From NCBI GenBank assembly GCA_910587235.1, contig CAJUKD010000004.1, forward strand, positions 62,001 to 126,000: a DNA stretch of 64,000 nt, given 5' to 3'. A model generated the notes under the pieces. The model worked only from the letters and a program-made list of their open reading frames with translations. It was not told where the DNA came from and did not search any database. The position numbers and the translations under genes are program-made. Positions 19,101 through 28,347 of the stretch are shown one piece after another (the stretch's first letter is position 1; every line of letters begins with the position of its first letter). The DNA comes from an uncultured Muribaculaceae bacterium (GTDB taxonomy: Bacteria > Bacteroidota > Bacteroidia > Bacteroidales > Muribaculaceae).

Positions 19101-20738
19101 GGTGCTGACATTGCCGCTTTCCGTCCATCGCACATTCCTGTCGCCTTTCATTGTAGCCATAAGTTTCTGGACGTGGTAGGAAGGTGTGCCGTAGGCCGTA
19201 GCGCTGTTGAAGCGTATCATGTCGGGCTTCCACTTCTGGTCGTTTTCATTCACGAAGATCGGAGCGTAGCTGTTCATTACGCATACATCGGAGTTGTTTT
19301 CCATGCCGAGCATGTAAACTGCTTCGCCTAAGGCGGCGGTCAGGTGCCCATTGGTGCCGAATCCGTCTGTGACTGCATATTCGCCTACATATACTTTGGG
19401 ACGCGAACGGTCGTACGTGTCATATTTGTTGTACTGGTTGACGAACCATGAAGGAGAACGGTAGTAATGTTCGTCGACAACTTCGACAGGATTGGAATTG
19501 CGCCACGAAGGCGAGTCGGTTCCCCATGATTCCACATTGCCGATAAGAGTGATTTCCGGGTAACGTGCTTTTATGGCGTCGTAGAACTGGCGATAGCGTT
19601 CTGCGTAGTGGTCGCTTTGCTGCGATGCGTCGGCCTGATAGTTTTCGTTGCCTATTTCGAGCAGTCGCAGATTGAATGGTTCCGGATGTCCGTTTGCCGC
19701 GCGGCGCGCGCCCCATTCGGTGGTGATGTCGCCGTTGCAGTATTCGATTGCATCAAGCGCTTCCTGTATGTATTCCTCGATGTCGAGATAATCGACGCTC
19801 CAACCGTGACCCATTCCTACGTTGACTACGAATAGAGGTTCAGCCCCAAGATCTTCTGTGAGCTGGAGCATTTCATGAAATCCAAGGCCGTCGGAAACAC
19901 GGTATCCCCACGACTGGTTCCAGTGCCCGGGGCGTTCTTCTATCGGTCCTATCGTTTTCTTCCATTCAAAACGGTTATGTCCTGTGCCTGAATTTTGTCC
20001 TTCGATGTAGCATCCGCCTGGGAAGCGTACAAATCCGGGTCTCATGGCTTCGAGCATCATTGCCAGATCTTTCCTGCATCCGTTAGGCCTATCCTTATAT
20101 GTTGGAGGAAATAGGCTGATCATATCGAAAGCCATGGTTCCGGGCTTTGAAACGGTGAGTTGTAGCGATGCGTCAGGTAAAGAAGCCGTAGCGGTAAGTG
20201 AAGCGGTTAGTTTCTGCCACGATTCCGATCTTTTTACCGGAATTTCGACGCTTCCGGCGTTTTTGCCGTCGTTGTCGGTCAGAGTGGCGGTAATGATTCC
20301 TTCCCATCCCGGGTTTTTGATCCACAGTGACAAGGCGTAGCTTTGGCCGTTAACGGTGTTTATACCCCAGAAGCCGCTGTTGGCTATCCCTTGGTCACTT
20401 TGGGCTGCCGTCAGTTCAAGCGCTTTTGTCTGTATGTCGTTGATAAGGCCGTCGCTGATTATTTTCCACTCGGGATTGCCGATTTTGCTCCAGGCTTCGG
20501 GCGATGATTCATTGTCTTCGAACGAGCGGTTGCGAATAAGTTCTGCGTACAGACCGCCGTCGCCGGCATGATTGATTTCCTCGAAGAATATGCCATAGTG
20601 CAGGTTGCCGATTTCAGGCCCCCGGTTTGCCACATCTATGTCCAGGGCCAATTGGGTTTGCCGGTTGGCCGAAGATATGAAAGATACACCGAGCAGGCAT
20701 GCGGCCATGGCGGGCCGTATTTTTCTTGTGAAGTTCAT
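16119..20738 (-). CDS. Secreted GH51-GH43 fusion glycoside hydrolase (arabinan/arabinoxylan-type)
   Basis: A 1539-residue exported enzyme. After the signal peptide (residues 1-25), residues 30-540 are a GH51 alpha-L-arabinofuranosidase: an inserted jelly-roll (about 90-210), acid/base E365 in EIGNEN and nucleophile E453 in VYVGEYA. Residues 555-745 look like a concanavalin-type lectin domain. Residues 925-1260 form a GH43-like five-bladed propeller with VIDGDIIF and EGSTIVRR holding the likely Asp and Glu. Then come a helical linker, a jelly-roll (about 1335-1480) and a C-terminal sorting-like tail ending GIYIAGSRKVIVR. GH51 and GH43 together suggest removal of arabinose side chains and backbone cutting. 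The exact substrate is inferred. Confidence 0.88.
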   Translation of the reverse strand: MNFTRKIRPAMAACLLGVSFISSANRQTQLALDIDVANRGPEIGNLHYGIFFEEINHAGDGGLYAELIRNRSFEDNESSPEAWSKIGNPEWKIISDGLINDIQTKALELTAAQSDQGIANSGFWGINTVNGQSYALSLWIKNPGWEGIITATLTDNDGKNAGSVEIPVKRSESWQKLTASLTATASLPDASLQLTVSKPGTMAFDMISLFPPTYKDRPNGCRKDLAMMLEAMRPGFVRFPGGCYIEGQNSGTGHNRFEWKKTIGPIEERPGHWNQSWGYRVSDGLGFHEMLQLTEDLGAEPLFVVNVGMGHGWSVDYLDIEEYIQEALDAIEYCNGDITTEWGARRAANGHPEPFNLRLLEIGNENYQADASQQSDHYAERYRQFYDAIKARYPEITLIGNVESWGTDSPSWRNSNPVEVVDEHYYRSPSWFVNQYNKYDTYDRSRPKVYVGEYAVTDGFGTNGHLTAALGEAVYMLGMENNSDVCVMNSYAPIFVNENDQKWKPDMIRFNSATAYGTPSYHVQKLMATMKGDRNVRWTESGNVSTTGNSIGLSTWSTTASFDNVKVTAPDGSILFNDDFSGSNNIWTSAGGSWNRDGGTLNQTDASMQGKINVAGIALPDSYTFELDAVKKSGNEAFLIAFNYGDADNYCWWNIGGWSNSAHAIEVCTNGSKTSYDKKSGTINSGQKYHLKVDVNGGSVRCYIDGELIHDVTLPVKRRIYISSSINKAEDMLYIKLVNPYDSDVATSIKLSNASATDVEDVTVLTSANGTDENTTEAPLTVSPVSSSAEIKSDGSVSYNIPSYSFSIIRLRISDVLSGTGGGKPSPEAEAAVKEELNSLRQKLTFLHASTALPTGTRSGASLQWSLSGQNPASLSLSGGKWSALLSVPSPLTNAVPLEGAVLTATVTYPAGEISHIDFPVTIAPTDDRYGYLYCYMKSTKEITNYALGTKEEKGMRFHQLLGGAEIFDTHSLAGIEHGTRDAYIDRGQRPDEYFMTTTDMCNATSGKWNNYGMDLLRSTDMIHWESSVFDFRLGKKIFSDPDAVTGVYNTDAEYARINRVWAPQFIWDPIGPDGQGAYLVYYSLLSTNPGDNHDRIFYSYADKDFKTLTQPRVFYDPGYSVIDGDIIFNHYDGLYHMFIKHEGAGGHERGVYELTSDRLVGGTWTETLHITNEGGEQVEGSTIVRRIDEDAHNIYYMRYSGGSAYKVCEADHLGLNPGSSIKVDGEGNFQHGSVMTVTEDEYTALQAWSDLVLLIADVRSLQTSAFDNAIASAEQALDLRTVAELAEELPKAITAIKAAREEYVKELLQGEGTSDLTVLLANPDFSKGGNGWSGTPFTAASEGVAEHWNKTFDTYQILDYMPAGKYTFSCSGFYRYGGKDGYNAHVDGSEQLLAELYMNDKSVPFMSLFDESAPYTNSPYTYPDNVAQANKAFNSDACYTGNSVTLILPETGTLRVGMRKSKVMANDWNCFDNFRLLYNPDPESGTDETSIIPDESRNRVDVYTTTGILVRHDVPASEAAVGLAPGIYIAGSRKVIVR

Positions 20739-20820
20739 AAATGGCTTTATAGACGTTTATGCTGGTAGGAGCATTATAAACAATGCCCCTGCCCGCAAGT
20801 AGTTTTATGTTTCGGAATAT

Positions 20821-22380
20821 TTAGCGTATTACGGTTTTCTTGCCGTTGACGATGTAGAAGCCGGGAGTCGGATTTTCTACGCGTCGGCCGAAGAGATCGT
20901 AGATAATGGTGTTTTCGCTGTTGTCGGCTGCTTCGACAGAGCCTATGGATGTCTGTTTGGTGCTTATGCGGGTCAGACGGAAGTTGGTGAAACTTTCCCA
21001 ACGTCCGCTGCCGTTTCCGCGACCCCATACGGAGATTACTGTTTCTCCGCCGGTGCTTTCAAAGTCCAGAATATTCTCTTCCCATCCGCGGCCGTATATG
21101 CCGCCTTCTCCGCCGTGGTGCTTGAGGTCGACAAAGCTGTCGTTGGCATAAAGCTGATACCAGCCGAGGTTGTCGGAGCCGCGGGCGGCGAGAGCCAGAC
21201 GATATTTGCCTTCCGGGAGATTTATTTTCTGGCTGAATTGTGAAGTCCAGTCGTTATTGCTCCAGTTATCGGTATCGTAATAGGCGGGAGTGGTTCCATC
21301 GGGGAATGCCGGTGCTTCGCCGGTCTGTACGCGCATGTTTGCATTTCCGTCGGCTTTTGCCAGGTACCATCCGTCTTTGAGTTCATCTTTTACAGTCCAG
21401 CGTGCTGATGTATTGGACGGAATCGGGTTGATGATAAGATCGGTGCAGTCTACGCGGGCTTCAAAACCTTCGGCTATGGCGTTGCTCCATACCACCGGGG
21501 GGATGGCGGTCATGATGGCGGCGCTTGCTGCTACTGCATCAGTGGCATCGGCGGGAGCGGCTGCATTGAGCTTTTCCTGAAGAGTTTCGATTACTGATGC
21601 TGAAGCCAAACAGTCGTCGAGAAGTGTTTCTGCTTCGGCTTTTGATTCTGCATAGCTGTCGTATGCTGTTTTGGCATCTTTGAATGCCGATAGTGCGGCG
21701 TTGATTGCAGTGAGGTCTGCTCCGCTTGCTGCTTCAGAGAGGGTCGAGCGTTCGTTGCCTGTTACGTTTGCATATTTTTCGTCAGCCAGAATGCTTTCCG
21801 CTTCGGCTTTTGCTGCGTCGAGTGCTTCTTGTTCCGATACTTCGCGCGTAAGCGATTTTATCTGTATGGTGAACCATTCAGCCTGATTTTTGATAAGGTT
21901 TTCCATTCCGAGTTCCAGTGTGCCGTCGGTAACATCGATAACCATTGAGTATTCGTCGGCTTCGGTGAATCCTGATGCTTTTCTTGCGGTCATGGGTGTG
22001 GAAACGGTATTTTCTCCGCTTCGGGCGTAGACCTGAACGGCATCTTGCGAGTCGCTTGAGAGCCAGCTGTCGCCTTTCCACGCGTTGTTGGCTGTAGCGT
22101 AAAGAGTTATGTGGTATTTTCCGTTTTCAACAGTTACTGTTTGATAAAGAGGTTTTTCTCCGGCCGGAACGTCGACATCCTGATAATAGTGTTCCACCAT
22201 GGCTACGTTGCGTCCGTCGGCCGTATTTACTTTCACGTTGTTGTAGGTGCCTGTGCCGTGCCATGCTTCTTTGCTTGTCTGCACGTTTGCCGTGAAGTCT
22301 ACAGTCGGTACTTCAGCGGCTGAAACGGTGAATGCCGTGCTTACGGCGAAAGCCGAGATTAGGATTTTAAAATTTTTCAT
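20821..22380 (-). CDS. Secreted carbohydrate-binding-like protein with sorting-type tail
   Basis: A 519-residue exported protein with signal peptide MKNFKILISAFAVSTAFTVSA. Residues 25-165 and about 300-480 read as two beta-sandwich modules of galactose-binding type (KYHITLYATANNAWKGDSWL; GKYRLALAARGSDNLGWYQL). They are separated by an Ala/Glu-rich helical linker (residues 170-290). The C-terminus IYDLFGRRVENPTPGFYIVN is a T9SS type-A-like tail. No catalytic motif is seen. It lies 82 bases upstream of the GH51-GH43 gene on the same strand and probably heads a two-gene transcript, acting as a substrate-binding partner. This is inferred from architecture and position. Confidence 0.7.
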   Translation of the reverse strand: MKNFKILISAFAVSTAFTVSAAEVPTVDFTANVQTSKEAWHGTGTYNNVKVNTADGRNVAMVEHYYQDVDVPAGEKPLYQTVTVENGKYHITLYATANNAWKGDSWLSSDSQDAVQVYARSGENTVSTPMTARKASGFTEADEYSMVIDVTDGTLELGMENLIKNQAEWFTIQIKSLTREVSEQEALDAAKAEAESILADEKYANVTGNERSTLSEAASGADLTAINAALSAFKDAKTAYDSYAESKAEAETLLDDCLASASVIETLQEKLNAAAPADATDAVAASAAIMTAIPPVVWSNAIAEGFEARVDCTDLIINPIPSNTSARWTVKDELKDGWYLAKADGNANMRVQTGEAPAFPDGTTPAYYDTDNWSNNDWTSQFSQKINLPEGKYRLALAARGSDNLGWYQLYANDSFVDLKHHGGEGGIYGRGWEENILDFESTGGETVISVWGRGNGSGRWESFTNFRLTRISTKQTSIGSVEAADNSENTIIYDLFGRRVENPTPGFYIVNGKKTVIR

Positions 22381-22507
22381 TGTGGGATTGGTTTATAGGT
22401 ATAGGTTTATTAAGAAATAAAGATTCTTTTAGAAAAAAATGCCTGCAGCAGAGGTTTTTGTTTAAGGTTGGTTTTAAGGCTTGTCGAAGAAGTTCGAATG
22501 ATTGCGG

Positions 22508-22537
22508 CAAAGGTAGCAAAATATTTAGACAGTCAAA
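22508..22537 (-). promoter_or_regulatory. Promoter of the secreted glycan gene pair
   Basis: On the minus strand TTTG (22537-22534), an 18-base spacer and TACCTTTG (22515-22508). The predicted leader to the ATG at 22380 is about 120 bases. The spacer is one base short of the usual 19-21. Confidence 0.6.
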
Positions 22538-22627
22538 AAAATAAAGGGAATTTTATTCTATAGCTTTCAAGAATGTATTGCTCTAAAAAAGTTATCAACA
22601 AAAATCGGATCATTGAGAAAATTTGAC

Positions 22628-22757
22628 TATCTTTGCAGCAAAATTGGGGTGCATTGCGCCTCGTTTAGCTTGCCCCGGGGTTTTAATATCGGAGTTGTAC
22701 TTCGGTATTTTTCTGAGGTACAGCGAAATGCCATGTAATGAAATTACAAACACAGAT
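22628..22757 (+). promoter_or_regulatory. -7 box and leader of the nuo-atp operon
   Basis: TATCTTTG (22628-22635) matches the -7 box. No TTTG is seen 19-21 bases upstream. The leader to nuoA at 22758 is about 115 bases and can form GCCCC/GGGGT-type pairing near 22671-22682 and a TCGGAGTTGTACTTCGG hairpin near 22690-22706. This 377-base gap (22381-22757) holds the two divergent promoters and no gene I can support. Confidence 0.5.
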
Positions 22758-23138
22758 ATGATTTTATTAGACATTTTCGGAATCACGAACAACGGACTGC
22801 TGGCGTTGACAGCGCTGCTGACCGGCGTTGCGCTTGTGTTTCTGGCTCTGTTTCTGGCCGGATTGCTTTCGCCGCGTTCATTCAACCCTCAGAAAGGCGA
22901 GGCCTACGAATGTGGTATCCCGACGCGCGGCGAAAGTATGTCGCAGTTCAAGGTCGGATATTACCTGTTCGCAATTCTATTTTTAATGTTTGATGTCGAA
23001 ACCGTGTTTCTCTTTCCCTGGGCTGTCCGCATGCGCGAACTGGGCGTGCAGGGCCTTCTGAGTATCGCGGTGTTTTTCGGTGTCTTGGTGCTGGGCCTTG
23101 TATATGCCTGGCGGAAAGGAGCTCTCGAATGGAAGTAA
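22758..23138 (+). CDS. nuoA: Complex I subunit A
   Basis: A 126-residue membrane subunit of NADH-quinone-oxidoreductase-type complex I. Three hydrophobic spans are visible. The conserved cytoplasmic loop carries NPQKGEAYECGIPTRGESMS with the family Glu and Cys, followed by FKVGYYLFAILFLMFDVETV. The ATG at 22758 gives MILLDIFGIT. A longer reading from a TTG at 22623 would start inside the promoter. It overlaps nuoB by ten bases and is the first gene of the long nuo-atp run. Confidence 0.95.
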   Translation: MILLDIFGITNNGLLALTALLTGVALVFLALFLAGLLSPRSFNPQKGEAYECGIPTRGESMSQFKVGYYLFAILFLMFDVETVFLFPWAVRMRELGVQGLLSIAVFFGVLVLGLVYAWRKGALEWK

Positions 23139-23737
23139 CGACCAAGAGCATGCCTTATGAGGCATGGAAAGATAACGAGTATATAGAATCACTTGTAAAG
23201 CAGCTTCAGGAAAGCGGCACGAATGTGGTTGTAGGTACATTCGATAAACTTATAAACTGGGGTCGCTCGAACTCGATATGGCCTCTTACATTCGCCACCA
23301 GTTGTTGCGGTATAGAGTTCGTGTCGTTGGGCGCAGCCCGTTTCGATATGGCTCGTTTCGGATGGGAAGTGGCGCGTTCGTCGCCCCGTCAGGCCGATTT
23401 CATGATGGTTGCCGGTACGATTGTCAACCGTATGGTGCCGGTGTTTCGTCGCCTCTATGACCAATTGGCAGAACCTAAATATGTCATAGCCTGCGGCAGC
23501 TGCGCTATTTCGGGCGGTCCGTTCCGCAAAAGCTATCATGTAGCCAAGGGTATTGAGGATATAGTGCCGGTCGATGTGTTTGTGCCGGGTTGTCCTCCGC
23601 GTCCGGAAGCAATGATTTACGGTATCATGCAGCTTTCACGTAAAATCAAGGTAGAACGCTTTTTCGGCGGCGTGAACCGTAAAGAAAAACAGGATAAATT
23701 CCTTGCCGAACATCCCGTAGCCGGAGTCGAAGACTAA
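23129..23737 (+). CDS. nuoB: Complex I subunit B (N2 cluster)
   Basis: A 202-residue peripheral-arm subunit that carries the terminal iron-sulphur cluster N2 next to the quinone site. The four ligands are visible: the adjacent Cys pair in TFATSCCGIEF, Cys in IACGSCAISGG and Cys in FVPGCPPRPEA. The gene overlaps nuoA by ten bases. A 73-base gap with no promoter box separates it from nuoCD. Confidence 0.97.
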   Translation: MEVTTKSMPYEAWKDNEYIESLVKQLQESGTNVVVGTFDKLINWGRSNSIWPLTFATSCCGIEFVSLGAARFDMARFGWEVARSSPRQADFMMVAGTIVNRMVPVFRRLYDQLAEPKYVIACGSCAISGGPFRKSYHVAKGIEDIVPVDVFVPGCPPRPEAMIYGIMQLSRKIKVERFFGGVNRKEKQDKFLAEHPVAGVED

Positions 23738-23810
23738 ACAGGATGTTTTCCGCCGGCCGGCGCAGCCGGTCTGTACCTTATTATAATAAACTGATCGATT
23801 ATCACGAAAT

Positions 23811-25439
23811 ATGGCAAATATCACCGAAAAGATAGCCAAACAATTTCCTGCGGCAAGCGTCGAGGAGGGCAACATACCCCTTATAACCATAGACGATGCC
23901 AACTGGCATGAATTAGCCCGCATGTTGCGTGACGATGCCGACCTTCAGATGGATTACCTGGTGACCATTGTCGGCATGGACTGGACTGAAAGCCTCGGAT
24001 GTGTATATTATCTGATGTCTACGGTTCACAATACAATGCTGGCTGTAAAGGTTGCCACTACTGACCGCAACCGTCCTATGCTCCATTCCGTAGCCGATCT
24101 TTGGGCTGTGGCTGTGACTTACGAACGCGAGGTCTATGACTTCTTCGGCATAATCTTTATCGGTAATCCGGACATGCGCCGTCTTTTCTTAAATATCGAC
24201 TGGAACGGATATCCTTTGCGCAAGGATTACGATGAAAATCCCGAACTCAATCCTGTCAGCATCGAGAATGAGCGTCAGAGCGACATGACCGATGTGTGGG
24301 TGGAAACATCCGACGGTGGAGTAGAGAAAAAGGAAGTGGAGATTTTCAAGCCCGAGGACTTTGTAGTGAATATAGGGCCTCAGCATCCGGCCACGCATGG
24401 CGTGCTCCGTTTCCGAACTGCTCTTGACGGTGAGGAGATCAAGAAAATCGACGTTTATATGGGTTATATCCACCGCGGTGTGGAAAAACTTTGCGAATCG
24501 TTGACATATCCGCAGACTCTCCACTATATGGACCGTCTGGACTACTTCTCGGCGCATAATTATCATCATGGCCTGTGTATGCTGATTGAAAAGGCGGCTG
24601 GTATTGAAATCAGCCGTCGCGCGCAGGTGATCCGAGTAATGATGGACGAGCTTTCGCGTATCGCGTCCCACTGCCTGTTCATCGGCACATACTGCATGGA
24701 CCTCGGTGCGACTACGATGCTTTTCTATGCATTGCGAGTGCGCGAGCAGATTCTTGATATAATGGAGAAAACATGCGGAGCACGCATGACATTCAATTAC
24801 GATTGCATCGGCGGAGTAATGCAGGATCTCGCTCCTGACTTTGTTGACGACGTCAAGGCTTTGCTCGAAGTCATCCCTGCAAATCTTAAGGAATACAATA
24901 AGATATTTACCGGAAATGTAATCGCACGCGGACGAATGGAAGGCATAGGCGTGCTTGACCGTGCCGATGCCATTGCGTATGGTGTGACAGGTCCCTCAGG
25001 CCGTGCCTCCGGTTGGGCTTGCGACGTGCGCAAGATTCGCCCTTACAGCATATATCAGGAACTCGACTTCAAGGAAATCATCGCTACAGAAGGCGACTCT
25101 ATGGCTCGTTTCAAAGTGCGTATGCTTGAAATCGAGGAATCCGCAAAAATACTCGCTCAGCTTGTCGACAATATTCCCGAAGGCGAATACTGTGTCAAAG
25201 TTCCGAAGCTGCTCAAGCTGCCTGCAGGCCGTTGGTTTGAAATGATTGAAGGTTGCCGCGGCGTATTCGGGGTATATCTCGAAAGCGACGGCAGCGCCAA
25301 GCCTTACCGACTTAAGTTGGCGACACCCTGTCTGCCATTGGCGGCTGTGGTCGATCATATCACGCGCGGCATGAAAATTGCCGACCTTATCACAATCGGA
25401 GGTTCGCTGGACTACATCGTGCCTGATATGGACCGCTAA
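23811..25439 (+). CDS. nuoCD: Complex I fused subunit C-D
   Basis: A 542-residue fusion. Residues 1-150 are the NuoC 30-kDa domain (LHSVADLWAVAVTYEREVYDFFGI, RRLFLNIDWNGYPLRKDY). A linker follows, and about residues 180-542 are the NuoD 49-kDa quinone-site domain, starting NIGPQHPATHGVLRFRTALD and including YMGYIHRGVEKL and DYFSAHNYHH. In complex I these two chains form the base of the quinone chamber with NuoB. Fused nuoCD is common in Bacteroidota and enterobacteria. The quinone-site His-Gly-Val motif (THGVLR) is intact. Confidence 0.96.
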   Translation: MANITEKIAKQFPAASVEEGNIPLITIDDANWHELARMLRDDADLQMDYLVTIVGMDWTESLGCVYYLMSTVHNTMLAVKVATTDRNRPMLHSVADLWAVAVTYEREVYDFFGIIFIGNPDMRRLFLNIDWNGYPLRKDYDENPELNPVSIENERQSDMTDVWVETSDGGVEKKEVEIFKPEDFVVNIGPQHPATHGVLRFRTALDGEEIKKIDVYMGYIHRGVEKLCESLTYPQTLHYMDRLDYFSAHNYHHGLCMLIEKAAGIEISRRAQVIRVMMDELSRIASHCLFIGTYCMDLGATTMLFYALRVREQILDIMEKTCGARMTFNYDCIGGVMQDLAPDFVDDVKALLEVIPANLKEYNKIFTGNVIARGRMEGIGVLDRADAIAYGVTGPSGRASGWACDVRKIRPYSIYQELDFKEIIATEGDSMARFKVRMLEIEESAKILAQLVDNIPEGEYCVKVPKLLKLPAGRWFEMIEGCRGVFGVYLESDGSAKPYRLKLATPCLPLAAVVDHITRGMKIADLITIGGSLDYIVPDMDR

Positions 25440-25476
25440 TTACGTAAATCCATAAAATACCCATTCCAATCGCGTC

Positions 25477-26553
25477 ATGCAAGATTTATCGATTATCACC
25501 AACTGGATTCACAACTTTCTGAGCTCTCTGATGCCCGGATGGCTGACTGTAACGGTTGAATGTCTGCTCATAGGCCTTGGACTTTTGCTGGTCTATGCTC
25601 TGCTGGCCCTCTTCTATATATATTACGAACGTAAGCTCTGCGCCGCATTCCAGTGCCGCCTTGGTCCGAATCGTGTGGGACCGTGGGGACTCCTTCAGAG
25701 TTTCGCTGACATGTTCAAGATGCTCATCAAAGAGCTTATCGAACTCAAACATGTTGACCGCTTCCTGTTCGCGCTCGCACCTTATCTGGTCATAATAGCT
25801 TCGATGCTTTCTTTTGCCGTATTGCCTTGGGGTAACGGTCTTCAGATTATCGACTTCAATATAGGTATATTCTTTCTGATCGCGGTTTCGTCGATCGGTG
25901 TTCTGGGTATACTGCTTGCCGGATGGTCGTCGAACAACAAATTCACCCTTATCGGTTCTTTACGCTCAGGAGCACAGATGGTAAGCTATGAACTGTCAAT
26001 CGGACTGTCGGTGTTGACAATGGTATGCCTTGCCGGCACTATGTCGGTGACGGGAATCGTAGAGCAGCAGAGCGACTTGTGGTTCATATTCAAAGGTCAT
26101 ATCCCCGCATTCATCGCGTTTGTCATATACATGATTGCCGGTACCGCTGAAACCAACCGCGGCCCGTTTGACCTTCCCGAGGCCGAGAGCGAGCTGACTG
26201 CCGGATATCATACCGAATATTCAGGCATGCATTTCGGCTTTTTCTATCTGGCCGAATACCTGAACCTCTTCATTGTGTCAGGTGTAGCGTCGCTGCTTTT
26301 CTTCGGTGGATGGATGCCCCTGCACATTCCCGGTTGGGACGCTTTCAACCACATTATGGATTATATTCCTTCAGTGGTCTGGTTCCTTGGAAAGGCATTC
26401 GCACTTTCGTTTGTCATCATCTGGTTCAAATGGACATTCCCGCGCCTGCGCATCGACCAGCTGCTGTCGCTTGAGTGGAAATACCTTCTTCCCATCAACC
26501 TTTTCAATCTGGTGCTGATGGTGGTAATCATCGTCTGCAACCTGCACTTCTAA
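25477..26553 (+). CDS. nuoH: Complex I subunit H
   Basis: A 358-residue membrane subunit that joins the peripheral arm to the membrane arm and forms the roof of the quinone tunnel. About eight spans are visible, with family signatures [40 protein letters not shown] and [22 protein letters not shown] (loop acidic residues) and [14 protein letters not shown]. It ends 26 bases before atpD with no hairpin or promoter box between, so transcription probably reads straight into the ATP synthase genes. Confidence 0.96.
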   Translation: MQDLSIITNWIHNFLSSLMPGWLTVTVECLLIGLGLLLVYALLALFYIYYERKLCAAFQCRLGPNRVGPWGLLQSFADMFKMLIKELIELKHVDRFLFALAPYLVIIASMLSFAVLPWGNGLQIIDFNIGIFFLIAVSSIGVLGILLAGWSSNNKFTLIGSLRSGAQMVSYELSIGLSVLTMVCLAGTMSVTGIVEQQSDLWFIFKGHIPAFIAFVIYMIAGTAETNRGPFDLPEAESELTAGYHTEYSGMHFGFFYLAEYLNLFIVSGVASLLFFGGWMPLHIPGWDAFNHIMDYIPSVVWFLGKAFALSFVIIWFKWTFPRLRIDQLLSLEWKYLLPINLFNLVLMVVIIVCNLHF

Positions 26554-26564
26554 ACCATCCATAA

Positions 26565-28076
<1,512 letters not shown>

Positions 28077-28096
28077 TACAGACAATCAACAAGCAC

Positions 28097-28333
28097 ATGA
28101 CGTTAAAGATAATATCGGCCGAACAGATTATTTTCACTGGTAGTGTGACATCAGTGACGCTTCCGGGTGCCATTGGTGAGTTCATGGTTCTGAAAAATCA
28201 CGCCTCTCTGATCTCGGCGCTTGTGGCCGGCACAGTACGCTATGTCGATGAAACCGGCAAGGAATCCTCGCTCAGCGTTGAAGGCGGTATAGCCGATGTC
28301 GATAATAACGTGATATCAGTGTGCATATATTAA
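28097..28333 (+). CDS. atpC: ATP synthase F1 subunit epsilon, short form
   Basis: A 78-residue subunit that contains only the N-terminal beta-sandwich (LKIISAEQIIFTGSVTSVTL, PGAIGEFMVLKNHASLISAL). It stops where the C-terminal helical hairpin of typical 130-140 residue epsilon chains would begin. It can therefore link gamma to the c-ring but cannot give the helix-insertion type of ATPase inhibition. Short epsilon chains are known in some anaerobes. It lies 20 bases after atpD and 14 bases before the chosen atpB start. Confidence 0.9.
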   Translation: MTLKIISAEQIIFTGSVTSVTLPGAIGEFMVLKNHASLISALVAGTVRYVDETGKESSLSVEGGIADVDNNVISVCIY

Positions 28334-28347
28334 AGGCCGTCTTCCAA

